In this document: positions 1 to 8,461 of the stretch, one piece after another | How positions within the stretch are numbered: position 1 is the stretch's first letter | Layout of the letters: every line of letters begins with the position of its first letter | From: Methanomassiliicoccales archaeon RumEn M1 | GTDB taxonomy: Archaea; Thermoplasmatota; Thermoplasmata; Methanomassiliicoccales; Methanomassiliicoccaceae | Direction: 5' to 3' | Length of the DNA: 64,000 nucleotides | NCBI GenBank assembly: GCA_001421185.1 | Contig: LJKK01000032.1 | Location: 1 to 64,000, forward strand | Program-made: the position numbers and the translations under genes | Notes under the pieces: model-generated | What the model saw: only the letters and a program-made list of their open reading frames with translations | Databases searched by the model: none | Told to the model about the DNA's origin: nothing

Positions 1-86
1 CTCGCTGGCCCGTGGCAAGGCCGAGGTGTGCGGCCCCCGGCCCTGATACCGCAATCCTCATATCCGCCGCCCCTGCTCTACCGGCC

Positions 87-1043
87 ATGGCCAACCTCAA
101 CGTCGCTGTCATCGCTCCCAATGGCTACTCCAAGGACATCGGTAAGAAGGGGACCGTCTCCGATATCACGCTGTACGACATCAAGCAGGGCTCCACCACC
201 GTCACGCTGCTGGAGCCGACCGGCTACCCCGACCGCCTAGCCCCGCTGTTCTACTCCGCGTCCATGTCCGACCGCGCCCTGGTGGTGGTGGAGGCTATCG
301 ACGCCAAGCTGGGCGAGTGCATGGTGATGCTCCACAGCGTCGGGGTGTCCGAGGGATACATCGTCCTGCGCAACTTCATCGCCCCCGAGCAGCTGGCCCC
401 TCTGATCAAGGGGACGGTGCTGGAGAGCTACGAGATCATCGAGGACGACGCCACGGCCATCCGCGAGTTCCTGCTGGCGGCGGCCCAGGATGGCGGCCGT
501 CCAGCCGAGGACGTCCCTGGCGCCGTGCCAGTGGACCACTTCTTCAACGTGAAGGGAGTGGGGACGGTGGTCCTGGGGATGGTGGCGCGTGGGACCATTA
601 GGAAGCATGATGCGCTGACCGCCCTGCCGACCGAGCGCTCCGCCCAGGTGCGCTCCATCCAGAAGCACGATGACGACTTCGACGAGGCGGTGGCCGGGGA
701 CCGCGTGGGCCTGGCGCTGAAGAACATCAGCGTCGAGGAGCTGGACCGCGGCATGGTCCTGAGCGCCGATGCCAGTCTCAAGAGAACGACCGAGCTGTCG
801 GGGAACGCCGAGCTGGTGGGCTTCTGGAAGCATCCCCTGAAGGAGGGGATGGTGCTCCACGTGGGCCACTGGATGCAGTTCATACCGGCCCGCATCACCT
901 CGGTGGGCGGTACCGACGTCCGGAGGCCGCAGGTGACCATGACCCTGGAGAAGCCCCTGGTGCACCCCGCCGGGGGCCGGGCGGTGCTGATGTACCTGGA
1001 CGGCGGCAAGCTCCGGGTGGCGGGATGGCTGCCGCTGGAGTGA
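87..1043 (+). CDS. EF-Tu/SelB-like protein with degenerate GTPase domain
   Basis: A protein of 318 aa related to translational GTPases. The second half (about residues 150-250) is a recognisable EF-Tu/SelB domain 2, with the stretch VDHFFNVKGVGTVVLG. The N-terminal part keeps the order of a G domain but not its motifs: where family members have the P-loop GHVDHGKS it has APNGYSKDIGKKG, the DxxG switch is replaced by EPTGYPDRL, and there is no NKxD. GTP hydrolysis is therefore unlikely. I chose the ATG at 87 because the N-terminus NVAVIAP aligns there; an in-frame ATG at 12 would add 25 residues of unrelated low-complexity sequence. Such EF-1A-like proteins occur in methanogens but I know of no proven role. 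It may bind RNA or the ribosome (inference). Confidence 0.8.
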   Translation: MANLNVAVIAPNGYSKDIGKKGTVSDITLYDIKQGSTTVTLLEPTGYPDRLAPLFYSASMSDRALVVVEAIDAKLGECMVMLHSVGVSEGYIVLRNFIAPEQLAPLIKGTVLESYEIIEDDATAIREFLLAAAQDGGRPAEDVPGAVPVDHFFNVKGVGTVVLGMVARGTIRKHDALTALPTERSAQVRSIQKHDDDFDEAVAGDRVGLALKNISVEELDRGMVLSADASLKRTTELSGNAELVGFWKHPLKEGMVLHVGHWMQFIPARITSVGGTDVRRPQVTMTLEKPLVHPAGGRAVLMYLDGGKLRVAGWLPLE

Positions 1044-1084
1044 CGGGGCCTCGCTGATTATATCCTGCGGGCCCCATATACGCC

Positions 1085-1441
1085 ATGGTCATCAGCATGG
1101 AGTTCGACGAGTACAAGGTGGACCTCAACGCCAAGTGCGTGTGCGGATGCATGGAGGGGGACAGGATCCATGACATCTACCGATTTCCCAACGATTACGG
1201 AGCGTCGGTCGTCTCCGCCCCCAAGGCCGACAAGGCGGCCCGCGGGACGTTCCGCGTGTACATCCTCCGCTATGACAGCCCGGCGCCCGAGCATTCCTAC
1301 GAGATCGCCAAGGACACCCCCCTCACCGACGACTATGTGGTCTGCAACGGCCAGGGAGAGGTCATGGAACTGCTAAGGAAGGTGTGGGACCTGCCGAGGG
1401 CGGAAGATGGCCACGGGCATGGGCATTGCCAGTGCCATTGA
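1085..1441 (+). CDS. Small Cys/His-rich protein of unknown function
   Basis: A 118-aa protein that I do not recognise. It has a CVCGC cluster near residue 18 and ends in a metal-binding-like tail, HGHGHCQCH. The middle is a compact alpha/beta-looking region without membrane segments. A TATA-like element (gattatatcc, about 1057-1066) lies some 25 bases before the ATG at 1085, so the message is probably leaderless; an internal ATG at 1097 (MEFDEY) is the alternative. The histidine/cysteine tail resembles nickel or zinc storage tails of metallochaperones, but no domain supports a specific metal. It is followed by a hemerythrin gene on the same strand with its own promoter-like sequence. Confidence 0.7.
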   Translation: MVISMEFDEYKVDLNAKCVCGCMEGDRIHDIYRFPNDYGASVVSAPKADKAARGTFRVYILRYDSPAPEHSYEIAKDTPLTDDYVVCNGQGEVMELLRKVWDLPRAEDGHGHGHCQCH

Positions 1442-1518
1442 GCTTTCGTCGGACAACGTTCTAATATCCACCGCTCCCAGCGCCTCTAGGCCAGCATCGC
1501 TGGCTAGGAGGCGTGGAA

Positions 1519-1938
1519 ATGGCAACGAACATCTTCGAGCACATCAAGAGCGAGCACCGTGAGGTCGAGAGCCTGCTGGAGCAGCTGTCCGGCTCGTACG
1601 ACCGGTCGACCTACGACCTATTGAACCAATCCCTGCAGGCCCACATGAAGGCCGAGGAGGAGTCGCTCTACCCCGCCATGGAGGGCCAGGAGGGGGAGAT
1701 GGTCCAGCATGCCCAGGAGGAGCACGGCCAGATCAGGCAGCTGCTGCAGCAGCTGAAGCAGGAGGGAGGCGCTGCGTCGGTCCTGTCCCAGCTCACCCAG
1801 GCCATCCAGGACCATGTCCAGGAGGAGGAGAACGATATGTTCCCCCGGGCCCAGCAGATGTTCGACCAGGGGAGGATCGAACAGCTGTCGCAGCAGTTCG
1901 ACGAGGTCGACCAGCGCATGATCCAGCTGGTCCGGTAG
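1519..1938 (+). CDS. Hemerythrin HHE domain protein
   Basis: A 139-aa single-domain hemerythrin-like protein. The four-helix pattern of iron ligands is visible: H in IKSEHREVE, H and E in QAHMKAEEESLYP, H in QHAQEEHGQ and H and E in QDHVQEEENDMFP. Such proteins bind a non-haem di-iron centre and can sense or scavenge O2 or NO, which would suit an anaerobe under occasional oxidative stress. The start is the ATG at 1519, with an SD sequence GGAGG at 1507-1511 seven bases upstream; a GTG at 1513 is too close to that SD. It is probably cytoplasmic and monocistronic. Confidence 0.88.
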   Translation: MATNIFEHIKSEHREVESLLEQLSGSYDRSTYDLLNQSLQAHMKAEEESLYPAMEGQEGEMVQHAQEEHGQIRQLLQQLKQEGGAASVLSQLTQAIQDHVQEEENDMFPRAQQMFDQGRIEQLSQQFDEVDQRMIQLVR

Positions 1939-1962
1939 GGCCAGCCCTTTCCTGGTTCGAGA

Positions 1963-2865
1963 TCACTGCCGGAGCAGCACCTCGGCGATGCCGTATCCCG
2001 TCTGGCCGCGCCAGACGTACCGGGCCAGGGTCTCGTGCATGAGCGAGCTGGACTTCCCGTCGCGACCGACGAAGGGCAGCTGGACCGACCTCATGACCTC
2101 GGCGGTGACCATGTGCCTGCCGCCCTCGCTGTCGGTCAAGGTCATCTCCAGGGCCTGGGGCCAGCCCCGGGAGTCTAGCGACGTGACGATGTCGGCGTGG
2201 ACGAGAGGGACCGTTCGTCCGTCCAGGTGGACGAAGCCGGCCGAGACCTCACCCTCCTCGGTGAAGAGCTTGGTGACGTTGAGGGCGGTCCCCTGGTCGA
2301 ACTGGGCGGTGATCCAGTACCACATCCTGGGGGCGTTCCAGTCGCGGACCCCCCAGGAGTGGTCCCGCTCCCCCAGGCCATCGACCGCCGTCCTCTGGCC
2401 GTCGATATCGATCGCGCCGGAGACCTGGCCGAACTGCTCGAGGTGCTCGGAGGCGACCTGCCGGGCGATCCGCTCGCCCTCCGCACCGACGCTGCGGCGA
2501 TAGTCATAGGTCGGGGCCAGGCAATCGAAGACCAGGTCCATGTTCACCATAGAGACCTCTTCAGTCCCCATCCGGGCCATCGGACCCTGGTAGCGCAGCC
2601 GCCACCGGCTCTCCGGCTCCAGCATGGTGAGCTCGAGCCCATTGACGGACAATGAACTGTCGCCCATCGGCGCCACGCCGCGCGTTCCCACCGCGCGGCC
2701 GTCGGGCAGCATGAGGAAGAGGAACATGGAGCGCTCGTCCACGTTGGGCTTGAGGCCTATGCGCATGAAGCCGCAGATGTCGTTGCGGGCGTCGTAGAAG
2801 TTGAAGTAGAAGCTCTCGTTCCATTCCCTTTCCGCGCCCGGCCGATGAAGCGTATCGTAGCTCAT
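1963..2865 (-). CDS. Hypothetical protein with hydroxyneurosporene-synthase/DUF7064-like fold
   Basis: A 300-aa protein without signal peptide or membrane segments. The motif GLGERDHSWGVRDW followed by the aromatic-rich stretch MWYWITAQF is typical of the DUF7064/7065 group (AttH/CrtC-like beta-rich lipocalin proteins), which includes proteins often next to PEP-synthase-like or phosphotransferase genes. It starts two bases after the stop of the PEP-synthase-like gene and is therefore almost certainly co-transcribed and translationally coupled with it. The function is unknown. By analogy with AttH/CrtC proteins, a hydrophobic small molecule could be the ligand (inference). Confidence 0.75.
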   Translation of the reverse strand: MSYDTLHRPGAEREWNESFYFNFYDARNDICGFMRIGLKPNVDERSMFLFLMLPDGRAVGTRGVAPMGDSSLSVNGLELTMLEPESRWRLRYQGPMARMGTEEVSMVNMDLVFDCLAPTYDYRRSVGAEGERIARQVASEHLEQFGQVSGAIDIDGQRTAVDGLGERDHSWGVRDWNAPRMWYWITAQFDQGTALNVTKLFTEEGEVSAGFVHLDGRTVPLVHADIVTSLDSRGWPQALEMTLTDSEGGRHMVTAEVMRSVQLPFVGRDGKSSSLMHETLARYVWRGQTGYGIAEVLLRQ

Positions 2866-2867
2866 TG

Positions 2868-5487
2868 TCAAACCTCCACTATGTAGATGGTCCCGTCGTT
2901 CCCGTCGAGGGTGACCGACTGTCCCGTCCGGAAGATGGCGGTGGCATCCTTGACGGCCGTCACCGCTGGTATGCCATACTCCCGGGACACCACCGCGCCG
3001 TGGGAGAGGATGCCGCCCGTCTCGGTGATGAGCCCTCCCAGCTTGGGGAAGATGGCCGTCCAGCCCGGATCGGTGTTGGACGTGACCATGATCTCGCCCT
3101 CCTTGACCTGGGGGAGGTCCTCGATGCGAGCCACCACCCGTATGGTCCCGGAGACCACTCCCGGGCTGGCCGAGGTGCCGGTGATGCGGGCGGCGTCCTT
3201 GGCGTGGACCGCGGTATCGTCGAACTCCACGTTCCCTCGCAGGAACTTGGGCGGCAGGACGTCGCGATATCGATCGAACTCCGCCCTCCTCTCGCTCACC
3301 GGGGCCCTCACATCGCGGGGGGCATCGATGAGCTCGAACACCTCCTCCTTGCTGAGGAAGAAGACGTCCTCGGGCGAGTCCAGCACGCCCTTGGCGGCCA
3401 GCCGCCGTCCGTATTCCAGGAACATCCGCCGCCACCGCAGGATCATGTGGTCCAGGTAGAAGCGCTGGTTCTCGCGGAATCCCAGATAGGTCTGGGCATA
3501 GTGCAGCACGGTCCGGAACAGGAGCTTCTTGAAGAACCCCAGGCGGAGGCGGCCGATCTTCTCCAGGACCTCCCTCTCCGTCTCCTTCCTCTCGCGGACC
3601 TTCTTCCGCTCCTGCTTCTCGAGGTCTCCCAGGTCGGAGTCGAGCAGCGCCTTGACCACGTCGATGATCAGGGAGGGATCGTCGGCCCATCGGGGGAAGT
3701 AGAACTCCCGGGTGTGGGAGCGATGGCCGTACTGGCGGAGGAAGGCGTTCAGGTCGGCCTTGAATCGGGCCAGGGACGGGTCGGACTCCAGCAACGAGAG
3801 CGCCTCGCGGGAGGTGTGGGAGCGAAGCGCCTCCCTGACCGCCTCGTCCCTCGCCGCCGAGCGGGCCAGCTTGGCCAGCTCGATGTTGGTCCGGATGGTC
3901 TTGTTGTCGTCGAGGCCGGAGATGAGCTTGGAATAGTAGACCCCGGAGCGGTCGTCCAGCCAGTCCTGCAGCCACCTCTTCACCATGAGGTTGGTGCCGA
4001 TGCTGTGGGTGACCATGCCGTAGCGGATGAGGCGGTAGTGCTTCAGTCCCGCTTCGATGAGCTCCCTGTACTCATCGCCCAGCGCCTCGTCCGACAGGGT
4101 CGTCAGGTCCATCGCGTCGAGCCGTTCCATCCTCTCCGTGAACTCGGCCGCCCACCGCCGGTAGGCCTTGTCGGTCCGGAAGATCATCCCATCGGGGTCC
4201 AGGAGGCCGATGCGCACCTCTGCCCATAGCCGCCTGGCGATCCGGGTGTCGGCCTGGGCGATGCGGGCCTGGTCCTTCTGGGGGGAAGTAGTTCAGAAGC
4301 TCCTTGGTGCGGGAGAACTTGGGATTGTAGACGAAGACCTCCTCCAGCACCGAGGCGTTGAAGTAGATATGGCCCTTGTGGACCTTGAGGAGCACCTTGT
4401 CGGTGATGTTTCGGTAGCCCATGATGCGCGAGCCCTCATGGTTGACGTATTCCGTCAGCAGCTCGCCCAGGACCGAGAAGAACAGGGGGGAGGTCACGTC
4501 GGCCCAGTACTCGTCCCCGTATCCTCGGGTCCACAGCGTCCCGCCGTCCTCGACCAGGGTGGTGATGGGGCGCGACTGGAGGAGCAAGATATCGTCTCCC
4601 TCTAGGGCGAACTCGACGTCCTGGGGGGAACCGAAGTGGTCCTCGAGGCGGCGGCCCCACCTGATCAGCTCCCTGACCTCCTCGGTGGTGAGCGAGGGCC
4701 TTGTCTGATCCCTCTCGCCCACCGGGACGGAACGGGAGCCGTCGGCCGAGAGGTAGATGGCGGTGACCTTGCGGTTGATGGTCGACTCCACCACCCGGCG
4801 GCGCCCCTTGTCGCACACGAAGCGGTCGGGGGCCACCAGGCCGGAGGCTATGGACTCCCCCAGTCCCCAGGAGGACTCGATTATGAGGCGGTCCTTCCTG
4901 CCCCCTATCGGATCGGAGGTGAACAGGATCCCCGAGCTCCTGGCGTCGACCATCCGCTGCACCACCACGGCGATGCCGGCCTGCAACTGGGGCACCCCGG
5001 CCCGTTCCCGGTAGGCGATGGCCCTGGCGTTCCAATAGGACGCCCAGCACCGGCAGACGTGCATGGGGACGTCCTCCATCGGCACGTTGAGGAACGTGTC
5101 CTGCTGGCCGGCGAAGGAGGCCGAGGCCTGGTCTTCCGCGACCGCCGAGGAGCGGACCGCCCAGAGGCCTTCCCGGTCCACCTTGGCGAGGGCGGCCAGC
5201 AGCTCTTTGCACAGTCCACTACCGGGTTCCAGGAACAGTTCCTTGATATCACGAGCGGCCGCCTCGATGCTGTCCTCCCGGTCGAAGTCCACGGTCCGCA
5301 GGACCTCCTCGATGCGCGCCGTCAGACCGTGCTCGGCCAGGAAACCATCGTACGCCTCCACCGTGACCACCAGGCCGCTGGGGACGGGGAAGCCCGCTCG
5401 TATCAACTGTCCCAGATTGGCGGCCTTTCCTCCCACTTGGGCGATCATGGTGCCGTCCACAGATGCCAGATCGATCGTCGCGCTCAT
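2868..5487 (-). CDS. PEP synthase/PPDK-family phosphotransferase, interrupted by a frameshift
   Basis: With one base corrected this encodes about 872 aa. Order: an ATP-grasp PPDK N-terminal domain (KAANLGQLIRAGFPVPSG near residue 25, then AVRSSAVAEDQASASFAGQQ), a linker helical region, and a C-terminal PEP-utilising mobile domain with the phosphohistidine loop GGILSHGAVVSREYGIPAV. The family moves phosphate from ATP through His to pyruvate or another acceptor (PEP synthase, rifampicin phosphotransferase). There is no separate PEP/pyruvate-binding TIM barrel of classic PEP synthase, so the acceptor may not be pyruvate. The frame breaks in a run of six G at 4280-4285 (plus strand): five would join NYFPP to QKDQARIAQAD. 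The start is the ATG at 5487 (MSATIDLASVDG). Confidence 0.8.
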
Positions 5488-5732
5488 CCCGAAACCTTCC
5501 GAACTTCTGCCTGCAACGCCAGTCTTCGATAATAAAAACTTGGCCAATATAATTGGACCGGCCCGGGGACGGCATCGGCCAGGGGCCGAGGGTGTCGTCA
5601 CCGGCCCGAAGCGTTCGACGGTGGTCGGCCACCTCGGCCAGCGTTGCGATCGGTCCGTCTGGAGGGCACTTTCAGAGAGCACTTTCGGAATGAGAGAGAA
5701 AGCCGGCAGGCACGTTTATATGGGCCCCGAGC

Positions 5733-7757
5733 ATGGCTCGGAACATGGCTGGCCACTTCTGTTCCCGATGCAAGACGCTGGTGCCCCCCAATCGGTCGCG
5801 CTGCCCGCATTGCAAGGAGCCTACCGGCCAGACCACCGTACGGGAGAGGGGGCCGGTGCTCGACCCTTCCGCGCCGGGGCTGTTCCCCTACGCGCCCCGG
5901 GACGGGCAGATGACCATCGTGAATGCCATACGGGAGGCGTTGGCCTCAGGTCGCCACCTGGTCATGGAGAGCGGCACCGGGACGGGCAAGACCGTGTGCG
6001 CCCTGTCCGGGGCGTTGGAGTACGCGCTGGACAAGCGCAAGAAGGTCATCTACCTGACCAGGACGGTATCGCAGAGCGATCAGGTGATGAAGGAGCTGCG
6101 GAACATCTCCGAGAAGAGGAAGGTGTTCGGCCTCCCCATCCTGGGGCGGGGGAAGTCGTGCCTGCTCATGCGCTCCTTCGGGGAGGGCGACGCCATCTCC
6201 CCGGGCGCCATGTCCCGCCTGTGCGAGGACATGAAGAAGCGCTCCATGAGGAAGGAGAAGGGAGGATGCCCCCACTACTCCAACCTGCTGGCATGCGACG
6301 ATTCCATGTTCCTCGGCTTCGCCAGTCGCAACAATCCCACCGCCGAGGAGTTCGACGCGTTCTGCCAGAGCACCGGCTCATGCCCGTACGAGGCCCGGAA
6401 GCTCATCATGGCCGAGGCCGACGTGCTGGTGCTGCCCTACATCCACATGCTCTCGTCCGACATCCGCCGAAGCCTGTTCGAGCGGCTGCAGCTGACAGCC
6501 GACGACTTCGTGGTCGTGGTGGACGAGGCCCACAACCTGATCGACGCCGCCCGGGACGAGGAGTCCTTCGCCCTGTGGGCCAGCGAGCTGGACGGGGTGG
6601 AGGCGGAGGCCAAACAGTACGGGAGGGCGTGGCTCGCCAAGGGCGTGGACGTGAACCGCCTCACCTCGACGCTGCGGGACATCATACAGGACGCCGCCAA
6701 CGAGCAGTGCGACGGCGCGCTGGAGGCGCGCCTGGGCCGCCGGTTCCTGGAAGGACGGATGCGAGAGGAGATGCAGCTGAGCGATGAGGAGCTGGACATG
6801 CTGACGACCAACCTGCACGACCTGGGGGAGATGATCCTGGAGAAGCGGCTCAAGGACGGGGACAATCCCATGTCAGCGACGCTGAAGCTCGCCGCCACGC
6901 TGGACGACTGGTTCGCCGCCTCGGACGCAAGGTTCATGAAGACCGTGTCGGCCTCCGGCGGCGGGGGACTGATCGCCAGCTGTCTGGAGCCCAAGACCAC
7001 GCTGGAGTTCCTTCGCCAGTGCAACGGCGTGGTGCACATGTCCGGCACCCTGCAGCCCCTGCAGCAGTACGTCGACGTCCTGGACCTTCCCAGGGACACG
7101 ATGCAGAAGGTGTTCCCGTCGCCGTTCCCGCCCGAGAACCGCCTGGTGCTGTACGCCGACGACGTCAATCCCGGCATGAGGGAGATGCGGGCCGACCCGT
7201 CCATGAAAAGGCGCATCGAAGACCGCATCGTTGGGCTGTGCAACAGCACCACCAAGAACACCATGGTGTTCTTCCGCTCCTACGAGATGCTGAAGTCCAT
7301 GCGGCCGGTGCTGGAAAAGAGCATACCTCGCAACCTTTTCTGGGAGGAGTCGAGGTCGCGCAACTTCGCCGAGGCGGTGCAGCGGTTCAAGAGCGGCCGC
7401 AACGGGGTGTTCTTCACCGTCATGGGCGGCAAGGTGGCCGAAGGGCTGGACTTCCCCGGGGAGGAGCTGAACCTGGCCATCATCGTCGGCCTGCCGTACC
7501 CGCCCCCCTCGCTCGTGTCGGAGGAGCTGAAGGCCCGCTTCGACAAGAAGTATGGCTTCGGCAGGGGATGGGACTACACCTCCCTGGCCCCGGCGCTGCG
7601 CAAGACGCAGCAGGCCATCGGCCGGCTGATACGCATGGAGACCGACCGCGGAGCGGCGGTCATACTGGACTCCCGGGCCTCGCGATACAAGCAGCAGCTG
7701 GGGGCGGTGGCCTCAGCCGACCCGGTCAGGGAGGTCCGTTCCTTCTTCGCCCGGTGA
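5733..7757 (+). CDS. XPD/DinG-family superfamily 2 DNA helicase
   Basis: A 674-aa ATP-dependent 5'-3' DNA helicase of the Rad3/XPD/DinG group. It begins with a zinc ribbon (CSRC...CPHC). Walker A is ESGTGTGKT (about residue 80), and the DEAH box is VVVDEAHNLID (about 262). Four cysteines between the motifs (GKSCLL, RLCEDM, GGCPHY, GSCPYE) match the [4Fe-4S] cluster ligands of XPD. Motif VI is QAIGRLIR. The likely role is DNA repair or resolution of unusual DNA structures. A TATA box (tttata, 5715-5720) lies about 27 bases before a second ATG at 5745 (MAGHFCSRCK), so leaderless initiation there is possible. The 3' end overlaps the converging membrane-protein gene by 32 bases. Confidence 0.9.
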   Translation: MARNMAGHFCSRCKTLVPPNRSRCPHCKEPTGQTTVRERGPVLDPSAPGLFPYAPRDGQMTIVNAIREALASGRHLVMESGTGTGKTVCALSGALEYALDKRKKVIYLTRTVSQSDQVMKELRNISEKRKVFGLPILGRGKSCLLMRSFGEGDAISPGAMSRLCEDMKKRSMRKEKGGCPHYSNLLACDDSMFLGFASRNNPTAEEFDAFCQSTGSCPYEARKLIMAEADVLVLPYIHMLSSDIRRSLFERLQLTADDFVVVVDEAHNLIDAARDEESFALWASELDGVEAEAKQYGRAWLAKGVDVNRLTSTLRDIIQDAANEQCDGALEARLGRRFLEGRMREEMQLSDEELDMLTTNLHDLGEMILEKRLKDGDNPMSATLKLAATLDDWFAASDARFMKTVSASGGGGLIASCLEPKTTLEFLRQCNGVVHMSGTLQPLQQYVDVLDLPRDTMQKVFPSPFPPENRLVLYADDVNPGMREMRADPSMKRRIEDRIVGLCNSTTKNTMVFFRSYEMLKSMRPVLEKSIPRNLFWEESRSRNFAEAVQRFKSGRNGVFFTVMGGKVAEGLDFPGEELNLAIIVGLPYPPPSLVSEELKARFDKKYGFGRGWDYTSLAPALRKTQQAIGRLIRMETDRGAAVILDSRASRYKQQLGAVASADPVREVRSFFAR

Positions 7758-8451
7758 ACCACCAGCGTATGCTGGACAGCAGGAGGCTCTCCGGCGCCCC
7801 GACCCCCCTCATGCCCCGACCATAGGTCTCCGAGGGCATGAGGGTGCCCTCGGCGACGTACCGCTCTCCGCGGATATGGGCCACGATGGAGACGATGAGC
7901 AGTAAGGCTGCGATGAACCCCACATACGGGCCGACGCCGGTAAGCACGGTGTACGACACTCCTGGATCGGCCGCGGGGGCGGTGCCGATCAGGAAGGCCT
8001 TGACGGCGTCGTCCTGCAAGAACCAGGCTGCCAGGACGACGACGGCCGAGGAGGCGTACAGCAGGGCGACGGCAAAGCCGATGAGGTAGGCCGCCAGGAC
8101 CACGGTGACGGTGGGGTCGCCGAGGGACAGCAGGTCGATCAGGTCGTCGGTGCGGACGATCTGCACGTGCCCCTTTTCGACCGTTGCCAGGCTCATCCAG
8201 GGCAGGACCGCGGTCAGCGCTCCCAGTCCGAGCCCGGCCAGCCTGACCTCGTTGGCCGTGGAGGGGGTGAACCTCGAGCGAAGATGGCGGCCGATCCTCG
8301 AACCCTTATCGTCGCTCTTCCCACCTCTAATGCCACGCTTCCGCTCCAGCTCATACGGGTCAGGGGGTGACCTCCTTTCGGACGATGCGCCCGTGCCGTT
8401 CCCCCTCTGGCCTCCGCTCCTTGGCGATATCGGTCCCTGGACCCTGTTCAT
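7726..8451 (-). CDS. Hypothetical membrane protein with about four TM segments
   Basis: A 241-aa protein that I cannot assign to a family. Residues 1-60 are hydrophilic, basic and Arg/Gly-rich. They are followed by hydrophobic segments near 70-88, two back-to-back near 115-147, and one near 170-195, and a basic C-terminal tail. Its ATG at 8451 lies 10 bases after the stop of the oligoendopeptidase gene, so the two form an operon. Its end overlaps the converging helicase gene. It could be a membrane partner of the peptidase, but nothing beyond position supports this. Confidence 0.65.
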   Translation of the reverse strand: MNRVQGPISPRSGGQRGNGTGASSERRSPPDPYELERKRGIRGGKSDDKGSRIGRHLRSRFTPSTANEVRLAGLGLGALTAVLPWMSLATVEKGHVQIVRTDDLIDLLSLGDPTVTVVLAAYLIGFAVALLYASSAVVVLAAWFLQDDAVKAFLIGTAPAADPGVSYTVLTGVGPYVGFIAALLLIVSIVAHIRGERYVAEGTLMPSETYGRGMRGVGAPESLLLSSIRWWFTGRRRNGPP

Positions 8452-8461
8452 CGCGCCCCCT

